DNA of 64,000 nt from Nemopilema nomurai (GCA_003864495.1 ML133436.1:1717756-1781755); one strand, 5' to 3'. Positions 25,101-37,367 are shown, counted from the first letter of the stretch. Numbers and translations are program-made. The notes: generated by a model from the letters alone, not told the origin.

Positions 25101-28100
25101 GGTGACATGGCTGCAGTCTTCCACAACATGATCAGGTTCGTGTGCAAGATGCTACGAAGTTGCTCATTAGTTTAGAAAATATGAATGGTTTTGTGATCGA
25201 TTGTCAGTTTTCCCTTAAAGGAAACTAAGTTTGTGTTCTCGACATAGATTGATGCCAAATAATTGACTACCAGCGGTATAGACAGTGATAGATCTACGAC
25301 AAGTTTGTTAGACCGTAGGACTTTTGATTTTGCCAAGATTTGTGATTTGGCCACGAAAGTAGGAGTTTTTGCCATGTGTTGCCAGAAAAACAGGCTTTAA
25401 GCAATAATCCATCCAGAACTAGTATTAGCAAATTCTTGCACGGCCGTTTCCGAACCCCTGCATTTGCTTTTCAATATTCCCATTCGAGTAGATTTCCTAT
25501 TCAATTATCGCTATTGTTAGTTCCTCTGAAAGAAATGAATGGGGAGGGAATTCAACTTTAGCAAAGAACATAATAGGGCCGATAGGGGAGCTGGTTTATC
25601 AAGGTTATCAAGTTTATCAATCAAAAATTCAAAATTTCACAAGGTATAGAAGTTATTTAAAACTTAATTTCCTTTATCTTGGCGACCGATGAAAGGTCAA
25701 GGCATTCATCGAACAATTATGTCCCTTGATATTTATTAGATAGCCTGTATACAAAAATTCTCCCTTAAAATGTATGATATTGTTCCCTTTTCAGATTTCG
25801 TACCTATTCCTAAGGATTTTTGATGGTATCGTTTTTAAACCCCTAGGAAGATGGCTGATAAAGTTGGCCCCTTTGCCAAGTACATAAAGAATGTCTACAA
25901 CACAGAAACCCTGCGGGCAATTATCACCCAGTTCAAGGAACACCCAACATGGACAGCAGCCCACATAGCAGCCGAGTTGGAACTCGTCGAATGCTTCGAG
26001 TCTGAAGAGTTCATCAATGAGATGAAAAGCCATCTTTCAGAGGATGAAATAACCCCCCTTCATGTGGCGTGCAAGGTATTTTGAAAGCTTTTAGAAATCG
26101 CCTCTGGGGTAAGAGGTGTCGTGGAAGCAGACAATCCAGACTAGAGAGCATAGTTTTTAGCAGAGCTGCATTTACGACTGCCGGGGCTCTGGGCCAAAGT
26201 TGTTGGGGCTCTCTAAAATTTGGCAAAGGAGTTCGTGTCATGCTACTGAATTTATCTAGAGCATTTTAAATAGTCTTGACAAAATTTGCTTGGGACCCCT
26301 ACAGTCAGAGCCCTTAGGAGGCCCCTGGGCCCGGTGTGCCCGTTGGTAAACGTGTCACACTGGATTTTAGAGAGCAATACATTTTGACAGTCATTCTCAG
26401 ATTTCCCTACTTGTAAAAACACTTCTTAACAGTATAAAACAGCAACACGTTGAGAAACAGACTGACTTCTATGTTACGATGGAAATCATTATAGAAGCAG
26501 TTAGAATTTTCAGAGAATACACTCTGACGTACTCGACATGGTCAAAGTTTACTTTAATTCTTGTCTTAATCAAGTTTTTTTTAAAGATATTATGATGCTT
26601 TTTTGTTATGTACTTGCTTATGAATATTGTTCTTGCTTGGCTTCGAAATGGCTATGTAATTGAAAAGCATAATTTTTCTGATTCTCAGACGGAGGCATTC
26701 ATTAAAAAGGAAACAAAGTGAATTTTTTAAAAGATGGGCATCTCACAATTTTGCCACATTTAGGCCATGTATGTAACACACGGCCTCACAGAATGTTACA
26801 GAAACTATAGTGTATACCCAACCCATGGTGAATTTAATCCTATTATAGACATCCAAATTGGAAGTATACACCTTTTCATTTTATTTTTTAGGATGGCAAA
26901 ACGAAAACAATTGAAAAGCTATTGCAGCTTGGGGCAAAGTTTTCGACGGACTTCTTTGGAAATACCCCCATCCACTATCTCGTGGAGAATGGACCAGACG
27001 TGTTAGAGGCAGCTTCTTCATTTGGCAACAAATTTGGTAAGTGCAGTTGAAATGGTGTGTTTATTAATTACATCATTTGCCGTGTATGCTGTTTGAGCAA
27101 ATGAAGGAGCGGTCAGATAAAGGTTCGTCAAATAGTTTTCTTCATTGCTCTTTAAAGTTCCTCTCCATCAATGTTGTAAGACAATGGCAAGACGAAACCA
27201 AACTGTTCTCTCTGAAAAAGAAATTCATTAAATTATGTTGCCATTTCTAGTCTGGAGGTAAGTATATTTCTAAACAGTTAACGTCCTATCAGCACTGGAA
27301 GTATCCATTTCTAGTTTTTGTCAATGAAATAGTTTTATAAAATGATTAGAAAATTTGTAATTTCTCGGTTTTGAACAATGATCGTACTTACCATTCTATT
27401 TGTCAAACGCTTAACCCGGTTGCTTCTCTACCTTCATCTGCACACTCTATTTTGTGCCCTTGTAATCTGCCTACCATTTCCCGCCTTGCTCCTGCCGTGG
27501 GGTTCCGCTGCGCCCCAGGGCCTTTTTACCAACATTACCAACTTAGGTGTCCTGTGTTCTTGTAGGTGATCAGTTTAAAGACAGCTTGAACACCCTGAAC
27601 AATTACAGCGAATCCCCTGTCCACGTGGCCGTGCGGCTTTCGCAAGATAAGGTCTTGCAACTGTTGCTGGAGAAGGGAGCCAACTGCAGACTTCCATGCG
27701 GACACATGTTTGCCATCCATCTTGCTTTGAAAAATCAGAGCGATGGCTGTCTAGATGTGCTTATCAAGCACGACAAAGAGTGCCTTCAGGATCGGGATAA
27801 GAAGTACGATGCTTCGCCACTGCACTGGACTAAGACTTCGACAGTAAGTTTCATTTCCCCTCCATTTTTATCAAACAATCTACACGCCTGTCGTATCCAT
27901 ATAAATATTTCTATAGTCGTTTCTTTCAGATTCCTTGTATGAGGGGTTTGGATTGTGACCTGGTGGTTGCCTGCTGGATTTAGCTGGAATGGTCCCATTA
28001 TTCAAATCCAACCAAATTCACTTGAAATTATTCAAATAGGGAGGGTTCTCTCCTTGATTAGTTTACCTATTGAGAGTGCTCCTCCTTTAAGTAATTCCCT

Positions 28101-31100
28101 GCGTAGAATTCTTCCCCATTTTTGTATTCTTATATTGTATCATTGTATTAATCTCCTTTGAACTTTGTCTTATTTCTTTGTAGTCTTGTTGGTAATTATT
28201 AAATTGTATGTAGTGGAATTATAAATATATGAACTCAACTGAGTTTCATTTCCCCTCCATTTTTATCAAACACGCCTGTAAGGTATACTTGATTCTAGGA
28301 TCTTGCACAAAAACGTTATCTTCAAAGATGTTGGACCAGTGTTCATGTCTACATAACCACTTTTATATTACGTCATCTAAACCATTATGCTTTTTAGGCC
28401 GTCAGCCTGTTGATTGAAAATGACGTCAATTTGGACACTCGTAACAGCGATGGGCAAACTCCTTTGCATGTCATGGCAAAGAGAGCGAGGCTGAGCTGCA
28501 TTGTTGCTTTGATATCCAACGGAGCCGACATTAGCACGACCTGTAATGCTGGTAAAAATGCTTTGCATTATGCAGTAGAGGTGAATATCACTTTGACCGT
28601 CTGTGATGCTTTTCAGTATCGTTTGCATTTAGAGAAGCAACGAATTATTTTTATCTGTTTCGTTGCGCACGGTTATGCCAAGGCAGATGAGTTTGTTTGT
28701 CTCGAGAACGACCGTTCCTTATGCACCACTTTACGTTTGGCTAGAATGGCGCCTGTTAAAGACCTGGTACATTTTCGGGAATGGAAAGGGGTAAAGAATA
28801 GAAAACCTTAGTGATAGCGATGCAAAGATCTATTTCAGGATTTCTCAGTTTTGTCTTTATATCCTAAAAGAGCATTAGAAAGTAACTCCAGTTATGAAAA
28901 AGTGGAATGTGCTGCAAATAGGGTGAAATATAGCCACATAAGAATAGGCTCTTTCCCCATCAAAGCACTCTTCGAGGCCAAAATAACAGTAAACCGTTGA
29001 CAAACTATAAACTTTTCATTGGACGTAACCGCCAACTTTTGATGACGTCACACTGAGGTACTCTGTTAGTGTAAAAGAAAAAGACTGATGGAATGATGTG
29101 GCGTGCCCTGTCTGTTTCTTGTGTGTTTTGCGTATTCTGGACTATGATAACGGTGATTGGAAGCCAGTTAATGGATGAAGGTTTGCAGTATTGTGTTCAT
29201 TTGATTGAATATCGATGCGTTTAAATTCCAAGGCCCAAGACGTGGATTGTGTGAAGGCGCTTCTTTTGTTTGGCGCTGACCACGAACTCAAGGACATCAA
29301 TGGCCTAAATGCACACGAACTGGCTGAGAAGAATCCTGATTCATTGATTGGAAACGAGATCAAAGCTGCATTGAAGAAGTTTGCCAGTATTCACCGAGGT
29401 AACTCTAAATGCTTCACGGTCTTGAGAGAATCTTTGTACTTCCAGAGCCTTTAATCATTAGGTGATGAATTTTCTTCTATATTGAAGAAGCAGATTGATA
29501 ACATTGTTTTAATTTCATTCGCTTTAAAATGCCCTACCTCTTTGTGACATTTTTTCAAGCTATTTTTTATACAAATCAAATGAATGACTTCATATCAAAA
29601 AATATTTACTACCTCTTGTCACTCCTTTATGACTTGTAATGTCAATGAAATGAAGAATTATCCTTCGATATTTCATCTAAGGACATTGTATTATGACTGT
29701 TGTATGCAATTTTCTATTAAGTGCATGTATAAGTGAGAACTTAAGATTCATATAATAATTGGTACGTTTTGTTATAAAAGTACTCAGGAACAACACGAGA
29801 GATTGTGAATGAAGAATTGTGATTAAGTGCTACTGTTTGCAAAATATCAGGAATATCAAAATTGCATTGAAGCCATGTCCCTGCCTTACAAATGAAATTC
29901 CTGTATGTTGACAAGAAAAGCAAACCCAAAACATATGAATCCTTTACATTTAGGACCTGCACACGATGAGCAGCCGAGGCAAAGCTTGATAGGCCAAGCA
30001 AAGTCCGTTTATTCTGAGATGAAGAGCAAAATGAAGCATTCCACCAACGTCAAAGGCTCCGTGTTGAAGTCCAAGCGTGGCAAGGATGCAGTGCTGTGTT
30101 TGGATGGCGGGGGAATAAGGGGTCTGGTACTGACTGAGTTGCTGTTCGCGTTAGAGGAAGTCACCGGGCATCAAGTATCAGAGCTGTTTGACTGGGTCTC
30201 AGGGGTCAGTACCGGCTCGTATCTGGCTTTAGCTGTTGCAACAGGTAAGCTTGCTTATTCTGCTCCTGTTTCCGTCGTTGCTGCATTAAAGTCAGTCTAT
30301 ACTTGACGGAGTAGTCGGTAGCCACCCCTGCGGTTTTTTGTCCCTGTTTGGAAGTTATTTTGAAGAAATCACTTTTTCACCAGAGGTCGCTCGAGATTAC
30401 ATGCTATCAGTTATTTGTTGATTTTTCAGTTCTTTGTATGGCCTATGAATTGTAGACATCATGTCTTTTAACAATCAATATTAGTAGATTTTAAGTTTAA
30501 GTTAATTGTAAGTTTATTAATGCAAAGTTTTTAAGATTATCGTACTAAGACGCATCTCCAAACGCTTCATAAGAACAACTGAAGTAGCGTTACAGGGTTG
30601 CCTTCTAGCCAAAGTGTCATATACCGAGCTGAGTCTTTAAAGACCAATGCTTTGTATCTAAATGGGTGTGGTCATTGGAGCAGTAGAGTGCACTTGGAAT
30701 GAGAGACTGGCTTTACTATAGGGCTCGATGCAGCCTATAGCTCTTGGTAACATCAGTTGGCTAGCTTTTAGTTTTTATTTCCAATTAGTCATAAATTTGC
30801 CACCGGCTTAATGCAGCAGTAACTACGGGTATCAATAAAAGCAGTTGGTATGGCTGGGGGAGCTAGTGTTACTACTGCCAGGTTTAGAAGGAAAAGGGAG
30901 CTCCACTTCGGTATCAGTTTTGTCTGTTTTGTTCGGCATCATCAAATGGCCTAGCCACCATTGTCATAAAGCATTCATTAAATTGTATTTGCCCGTATAC
31001 CAAGACTTAACAGTCCTAGTTAGTTTTGCGATTCCCAGAGTCTACAGCTTAGATTTTTCAAGAAACTTGGAATCGTTCTAGGCAAATCGATTCAGCATTG

Positions 31101-34100
31101 CCAGCAAGCGTACTTCAGACTGAAAGAGCGTGTTTTCAGAGGTGGAAGACCATTTCCATCCGAGCCATTGGAACAATTTCTTATTGACGAGTTCGGACTA
31201 GACACAAAAATGAGTTCATTTGAATTTCCACGGTGAGTTCGTGAATTTCCTTTGTTTGCCAGTCCTGTTTATTCAAATTAATTAATTCATCATATGAATA
31301 TTCATTTATATCTGAATTAAATAAAATTTAGAAAAAGTTGCTAAAGATGTCTGTAATTAAGTATCATACATGCATGTGTTTATATTTTTCAACAAGAAGC
31401 AGCTTTAATGTATCTGTACGCCAGTAATTCATTGGTGTTCTTGATTGCAGAGTGATCATTCATTGGTGTTCTTGATTGCAGAGTGATCATTCATTGGTGT
31501 TCTTGATTGCAGAGTGATCATTCATTGGTGTTCTTGATTGCAGAGTGATTATTACTGGTGTTCTTGATTGTAGAGTGATTATTCCTTGGTGTTCTTGATT
31601 GCAGAGTGATTATTCCTTGGTGTTCTTGATTGCAGAGTGATCATTCCTGCAATAATGTCTCTGTACGCCAGTAATTCATTGGTGTTCTTGATTGCAGAGT
31701 GATCATTCATTGGTGTTCTTGATTGCAGAGTGATCATTCATTGGTGTTCTTGATTGCAGAGTGATCATTCATTGGTGTTCTTGATTGCAGAGTGATTATT
31801 ACTGGTGTTCTTGATTGTAGAGTGATTATTCCTTGGTGTTCTTGATTGCAGAGTGATCATTCATTGGTGTTCTTGATTGCAGAGTGATTATTCCTTGGTG
31901 TTCTTGATTGCAGAGTGATTATTCCTTGGTGTTCTTGATTGCAGAGTGATTATTCCTTGGTGTTCTTGATTGCAGAGTGATCATTCATTGGTGTTCTTGA
32001 TTGCAGAGTGATCATTCATTGGTGTTCTTGATTGCAGAGTGATCATTCATTGGTGTTCTTGATTGCAGAGTGATCATTCATTGGTGTTCTTGATTGCAGA
32101 GTGATCATTCATTGGTGTTCTTGATTGCAGAGTGATTATTACTGGTGTTCTTGATTGTAGAGTGATTATTCCTTGGTGTTCTTGATTGCAGAGTGATTAT
32201 TCCTTGGTGTTCTTGATTGCAGAGTGATCATTCCTGCAATAATGTCTCTGTACGCCAGTAATTCATTGGTGTTCTTGATTGCAGAGTGATCATTCATTGG
32301 TGTTCTTGATTGCAGAGTGATCATTCATTGGTGTTCTTGATTGCAGAGTGATCATTCATTGGTGTTCTTGATTGCAGAGTGATTATTACTGGTGTTCTTG
32401 ATTGTAGAGTGATTATTCCTTGGTGTTCTTGATTGCAGAGTGATCATTCATTGGTGTTCTTGATTGCAGAGTGATTATTCCTTGGTGTTCTTGATTGCAG
32501 AGTGATTATTCCTTGGTGTTCTTGATTGCAGAGTGATTATTCCTTGGTGTTCTTGATTGCAGAGTGATCATTCCTGCAATAATGTCTCTGTACGCCAGTA
32601 ATTCATTGGTGTTCTTGATTGCAGAGTGATCATTCATTGGTGTTCTTGATTGCAGAGTGATCATTCATTGGTGTTCTTGATTGCAGAGTGATCATTCATT
32701 GGTGTTCTTGATTGCAGAGTGATTATTACTGGTGTTCTTGATTGTAGAGTGATTATTCCTTGGTGTTCTTGATTGCAGAGTGATCATTCATTGGTGTTCT
32801 TGATTGCAGAGTGATTATTCCTTTGTGTTCTTGATTGCAGAGTGATTATTCCTTGGTGTTCTTGATTGCAGAGTGATTATTCCTTGGTGTTCTTGATTGC
32901 AGAGTGATTATTCCTTGGTGTTCTTGATTGCAGAGTGATTATTTCTTGGTGTTCTTGATTGCAGAGTGATTATTCCTTGGTGTTCTTGATTGCAGAGTGA
33001 TCATTCCTGCAATAATGTCTCTGTACGCCAGTAATTCATTGGTGTTCTTGATTGCAGAGTGATCATTCCTTGGTGTTCTTGATTGCAGAGTGATTATTCC
33101 TTGGTGTTTTTGATTGCAGAGTGATCATTCCTGCCATAATGGCGGATCGCAAGCCGGCAGTGCTGCATCTATTCAGAAACTACGACGCATCCTATGACGA
33201 GCACTTCTGGCACAGGGATATCAGGTTCATGCGGCCTAAGAAACCCGAAGGTATAATCGAGTTTGTATTTAACCATGTAGCGAGTAAAATAACTTTAATA
33301 TGACCCAAACTGGTTTTGATTTTATTTTCATATTAGTTTTGTTTATTAGAAGGGATGTAGTTGCTCTAGCTCTTGAATGTTGTTGTTTGAAAGAGAAAGA
33401 GATATTTTGAGTCACAATTTCAAATATTCCCTCCTTAATTTACAGGGAGAAGTTATTCCGTCTTCAATTAAAGTCTTAAAATACCAATTATAGCACTCAA
33501 GTTGATACTCAACAACATAATACTAAATTCTTTTTTATACACACAAACTCATCTACTTTCTTTGCGATAGGAGCACGAAACTGATGTCACTTGCCTTCAT
33601 TCTAGACCCTTTCTGGTTAACGTTCGATCCATTTATTAAAGGTCGTACTGACCACTCTCAAACAATGTGACCAGTTACCAGGTCTTTTCAGATACGATTC
33701 GATTTTCAGATACGGTCAGATTATAGCCTAAAGTTGTCCTAATTGAAGTGTTAAAATTTTTCGTTTGCTAACATATACCTATTTTGGGTTTTTCCTTTCT
33801 TACGCTGTTCAAGTTGTTTCAGAGCAATTTGATTGCAAAGCGGGGTCGGATAAAAATTTTAACGTTCTTTTCTGAGTAGTGTAGAAGAAGCATGACGCCT
33901 TTTCTTACCGACTGTCTGGAGGCCGCTTTTTGCTAATTTAATAAAGCATAATAAAAGGAGCTTTCTTAATGATACTGTGAAATTGCATTCAACTCCGTAA
34001 AATCTCTTACAAAAGTCCTTATCCGTCTCAGGTTTATTCATTACATTTACCATTTTACTCAATAAAAGCTGATGAAGTTCAAGACAACAATCCAGTCTTA

Positions 34101-37100
34101 TATCTTATACGATTATACATTATAAGATTATAATAACGATAAATAGTCCGTACTACTTTTGTTGTTTCTACTGAAAAGAAGACCTTTTAAGGAGAAATGG
34201 TCAAACCATAATGAGCGAGGAACAAGACTCCTATTATGGCGATATAAGAAAGCGAAGCAAGCTTAGAATTTTCTTCATAGAAAGAGTAAGGATTGTTGTA
34301 TGGCTGATAGTCACATTTTGTTCCTATTTTGAGTTTTGGTTACATGGAAATCTGCCCCCTCTTAATATTTTCTGTTCTAACTAGCTGCTTGTAATAGGTG
34401 TGCGTCATATATGTGCATGATTTTTTAAGCTGTTAGCTATGTACTATGCATACTATTATATTATAATAAAGATATTTTTGTGAATTAAAATGATATCTTT
34501 AAAAGGGATTCTATGAAAGGGAAGCTAGATATGTAGAAAATCTCCATTTCAGACACGAATTATTTTTTCGTCAATTAGAGTTTTTTGTAAGACGATGCAA
34601 CAATATTTATCGTTAACTCTGGAGTTTGGTTTTGTAACCCCAGTTGAAGATTGCTGTCTATTTACATTGCCTTATGACGTCAGTCTTGTTCATGTTTCAG
34701 AGCTGGAGATATGGCGGGCAGCACGCTGCTCAGGCGCTGCGCCCACGTATTTCAGAGCTGTGGGTCGGTACCTAGACGGGGGTCTTATCGCAAACAACCC
34801 GACCCTGGATGTGCTTACGGAAATCCACAATTTCAAAAAACACCACGAGATCAAGGAGAGAAAGGAGCCTGCGCAGGAAGCTGCTCCAAGGGACGCTGCG
34901 AAGACGGCTGATATAACACTGAAAGGAACGAATGACAATATTGGAATCATTGTGTCTTTAGGTGAGAAACAGCTTTGTAGTTGTGGTTGCAAGTAAGGCA
35001 GAGCATCATAAGTGAATTTCCTCAGCTGATTTGTTTTATTATTGATCGAAAAAATGTGCAGGTACGATCATGTTTAGAAAGGGCAATGTTGTTCTTTTCG
35101 CGTATTTGTTTCTTCAAAATGGGCTTGTCTTAATTCTGACGAGTATATGTTGCTTCAAAAGCTGATTATAGGCAGAGGGTGATTTTGAGAGGAGCATTTA
35201 CAAAAGCACAATTGGCTTCTTGGTGTTATGCCAGTTTGCAATGCACTGTTTACCTGTTATCAATCGAATTCATGTATGAATAATGTTGGTTTCTATGGTC
35301 TGGTGTCCGTGCTGCTTGCAACAATTGTGAGTGCAATGTTTCATGTGTAAATCTTCACCAGTTCGTAACCTTGGTGCGAAAATATTGTTGCACTCAGTGT
35401 CGAGTTATATTGAAACAATACCTCGTGTGCTTATTTTGAATTATATTGTATAATATCGAGTTATATTGAAGCAATGCGATATTGTTTTCTTTCCTTTCAA
35501 GCATCCGTAGTCTTGAGATGTATATCCCAATATTGGATATCCCAGGGCTAGGTACTTGATGACATCAGCAGTCTTGAAGTAGACTTAGGCCATGCTCAAG
35601 TAGTTTGCATGCTGGATGTCCTTTTACGCCCTCTCAGATTCCAGCCCTCTTCTAATGAAATCCCTCTGATTCCATCACAGATTGTTTTGGAGACGGGGTT
35701 TTTGCTGAGTGTATAGTGTGTTTTATTACACTAATTGATACTTGTGTAAGAACTCGTTAAGTAAACAATGTATTAACTCTTTTTCCCACAGACAGATTTT
35801 TATCTTTGTAAAATAAGTAGTGTAAATATTTAGGAAACAATGCCCGGAACCTGGCTTTGCGACTCGACTCTTGTGGTTTGCAACGGTGCATGACTGTCGG
35901 TGAGATTCAAAGGATGTTTTTTGGAGGGATTTGGCTTAAAATAGGGTTTCAGTTGGGTTATTTTGAGCTTGAAGAAGAAATGAAAAGGCCTGATGTTAAA
36001 CACTTAATCATGTTCGTCTTAGTAATCATTTGCTGTTAGGAACAGCAAAACGTCAAACACAATTGCACAAGGCAAAGAGTTGCAAAAGCAGCAGCGAGTG
36101 GTATGATGCTTCTATATACATTCAATAACAGAAACCTTACAAGTACTTCATATAAAGTTGCAGATGCTTTTGAGCTCTATTATCTGTTTCAGGTACTGGT
36201 AGGGCGCCGCAACAGCCGCTGGATGGAATAGATCTGTACAAACCGTCGTCGATATGGGAGACGACACAAGTCTTCAACAGTGCAAGATGGTTCGGGGAAT
36301 TGCTTGTTGATCAGGTGTGTTTTCATTGTTGTGTTTTGAAGCAAAACAGCTCTAGATTAACCTCCAGGTAGAGGAAAACATTTTTTAAGTTGGTGAGTAC
36401 ACGCCTCAGGTGCTCTGCGAAGGAGATCGTTTCCAGCCCCCTGTTATTGCTGACACTGTAACTTGATTATTGAAAGTGTTCATGAAATTTGACTGAATCT
36501 CACCTATGGTAATAAATAGCCTAGAGAGCCGCTTCTGTTACGCTCTTTTTCACAACTAATTCCTTAGAAACTACCAAAGTATCGATCGGTAGGGCTCCAA
36601 TACGTGATCGTACTAAGATGTCACTAACTATGATAAGAAGACTTTTTTATGTTTTAGTGCTTTTGTCGTTTGCGGTTTGAATGTTAAATCTAATATTGAG
36701 CCACGTAATTTTTTCAAAAATCATCATGCAGGCCGCAAATAATAAATACTTAATTTTTTACACTTGTTTTTAGTTTTCGTAACCGAGTATCTATAAGGGC
36801 AAAAACAGCATTATCTTTTGCGCATCAAAACTTGATTGGCTAAGAGCTTATGCCAAATCACATGCCTCTCTTCGCTAAGCCAATCACAGGCCCTGAAAGT
36901 GTCAACAAACATAGGCCAAAGCCAAGATTCGGTCATTTAGATTATGTTGATCTTCAAAACCGTCTTTCGTCATCCCCAAAGACCGTTACCATATCGCTTG
37001 TGTTGGTCGTGGTTTTATGGCGGTTCTGATTTGTTGGTTTTGGAGCAGGTTCTCAATGTAGGTTATCCTCGTTGGATGCCCGCCCTACGAATTTCAACGT

Positions 37101-37367
37101 GATATGCCCACGTGATAATGTTTCGAACATCGTTATATCCCACAGGCAACTAATTCTGATGACCACGTGGTAGAGAGAGCGAAGAGTTGGTGCGAGATGG
37201 TCGGTTTGAATTACTTCAGGTTCAACCCAGAAATGTCTGAAGATGTGGAACTGGATGAGTGCGATGATAGGGTGCTTATCAACTTGCTTTGGGACACGAG
37301 AAACTATCTGAACAAAAATAAAGCCATGGTTCAAAAAGCGGGTCGCATTCTGATGGGCCTTGAATGA
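21929..37367 (+). CDS. PLA2G6: Calcium-independent phospholipase A2 (group VI iPLA2)
   Basis: The enzyme hydrolyses the sn-2 (and lysophospholipid) acyl ester of membrane phospholipids without calcium and serves in membrane remodelling. Twelve exons join in frame: 21929-22164, 25847-26075, 26892-27036, 27566-27843, 28398-28580, 29233-29398, 29954-30244, 31082-31232, 33120-33250, 34701-34961, 36193-36314, 37146-37367. They total 2415 bases, 804 aa plus stop; human PLA2G6 is 806 aa. All junctions are GT-AG and phases match throughout. The order is N-terminal domain, ankyrin repeats, nucleotide-like loop DGGGIRG (about 463-469), lipase motif GVSTG with nucleophile Ser at about 498, and catalytic Asp in DGG at about 629. 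MGISSS at the N terminus fits a myristoylation signal. Intron 1 carries a transposon and intron 8 a splice-acceptor minisatellite. No frameshift was found. Confidence 0.95.
23089..23959. mobile_element. Non-autonomous DNA transposon (hAT-like?) in iPLA2 intron 1
   Basis: An 871-bp segment is bounded by perfect 16-bp terminal inverted repeats CAGGCCTTCCTGGGAA and flanked by a TTTTG direct repeat on each side (23084-23088 and 23960-23964), a 5-bp target site duplication. Subterminal hairpin-like words are present at both ends (CGCACTCCTA with TAGGAGTGCG at the left, GTGCGATCGCAC at the right). There is no transposase frame inside, so it needs an enzyme supplied elsewhere. CAG-starting ends and subterminal repeats suggest a hAT relative, but most hAT elements make 8-bp duplications, so the superfamily is uncertain. 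Confidence 0.82.
25847..26075 (+). CDS. PLA2G6: iPLA2 exon 2: start of ankyrin region
   Basis: Acceptor CCCTAG, donor GTATTT, phases 2 to 0. It carries [19 protein letters not shown], the counterpart of human HPSWSVAHLAVELGIRECF, and ends in TPLHVACK, an ankyrin core. Confidence 0.92.
26892..27036 (+). CDS. PLA2G6: iPLA2 exon 3: ankyrin repeat
   Basis: Begins [15 protein letters not shown] after TTTTTTAG and includes [13 protein letters not shown], an ankyrin unit. Donor is GTAAGT, phase 1. Confidence 0.9.
27566..27843 (+). CDS. PLA2G6: iPLA2 exon 4: ankyrin repeats
   Basis: Contains [49 protein letters not shown] and DASPLHWTK. The last matches human GASPLHWAK. Phases 1 to 0, donor GTAAGT. 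Confidence 0.93.
27847..28272. repeat. 31-bp direct repeats bracketing an insertion in iPLA2 intron 4
   Basis: A 31-base word beginning AGTTTCATTTCCCCTCCATT occurs at 27847 and again at 28242, 395 bases apart, and a CGCCTGT follows both copies. The DNA between is not recognised. This could be an insertion with a long target duplication or a local duplication. Confidence 0.75.
28398..28580 (+). CDS. PLA2G6: iPLA2 exon 5: ankyrin repeats
   Basis: Begins [19 protein letters not shown] and contains [18 protein letters not shown] and KNALHYAVE. These are two standard ankyrin units. It is a phase 0 exon of 183 bases. Confidence 0.93.
29233..29398 (+). CDS. PLA2G6: iPLA2 exon 6: last ankyrin repeat and linker
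   Basis: [19 protein letters not shown] aligns with human DNVEMIKALIVFGAEV. It continues into a helical linker ([17 protein letters not shown]) and ends in phase 1 at a GTAACT donor. Confidence 0.9.
29954..30244 (+). CDS. PLA2G6: iPLA2 exon 7: patatin lipase core with active Ser
   Basis: Contains [14 protein letters not shown], the glycine-rich loop that forms the oxyanion hole in patatin-like lipases, and [11 protein letters not shown] with the GXSXG nucleophile elbow (Ser about 498). Human has GTSTG here; the Val at the second position is a mild difference. Confidence 0.96.
31082..31232 (+). CDS. PLA2G6: iPLA2 exon 8: lipase domain
   Basis: Encodes [20 protein letters not shown], like human [20 protein letters not shown], and ends in phase 2 inside the Arg of FPR. 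Its donor CACG|GTGAGT faces the intron that holds the acceptor minisatellite. Confidence 0.95.
31427..33119 (+). repeat. 31-bp minisatellite made of iPLA2 3' splice sites
   Basis: I count about 51 copies of a 31-bp unit whose core is TTGATTGCAG|AGTGATC, identical to the true acceptor and first exon bases of iPLA2 exon 9. Five copies read GTAG instead of GCAG, and a few units are 30 bases long. Copies fall in blocks of 7, 18, 10, 13 and 3, each new block introduced by CCTGCAATAATG then TCTCTGTACGCC. Each unit holds a branch-site-like TTCAT about 20 bases before the AG. Variants of ATC, ATT and ATTAC type recur in the same order in successive blocks, showing higher-order duplication. Confidence 0.95.
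33120..33250 (+). CDS. PLA2G6: iPLA2 exon 9, after the acceptor array
   Basis: Encodes [20 protein letters not shown], like human [20 protein letters not shown]. Joining exon 8 (phase 2) to the last TTGATTGCAG gives the correct frame, so the productive acceptor is the final copy of the minisatellite. It ends at GTATAA in phase 1. Confidence 0.94.
34701..34961 (+). CDS. PLA2G6: iPLA2 exon 10: catalytic Asp
   Basis: Encodes [34 protein letters not shown] and, after a hydrophilic insert rich in Lys and Glu, [11 protein letters not shown] supplies the catalytic Asp of the Ser-Asp dyad. Phases 1 to 1. Confidence 0.95.
36193..36314 (+). CDS. PLA2G6: iPLA2 exon 11
   Basis: Begins [18 protein letters not shown], matching human GTGRSPQVPVTCVDVFRP, and ends WFGELLVDQ in phase 0. 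Confidence 0.93.
37146..37367 (+). CDS. PLA2G6: iPLA2 exon 12: C terminus
   Basis: Encodes [20 protein letters not shown], matching human [20 protein letters not shown], and ends MGLE followed by TGA at 37365-37367. Confidence 0.95.
   Translation, partial: ATNSDDHVVERAKSWCEMVGLNYFRFNPEMSEDVELDECDDRVLINLLWDTRNYLNKNKAMVQKAGRILMGLE

Noticed and set aside
31427..33119. CRISPR-like regular repeat array
   Set aside because: Units are directly adjacent with no unique spacers, the repeat equals an exon-intron boundary, and the host is a eukaryote.
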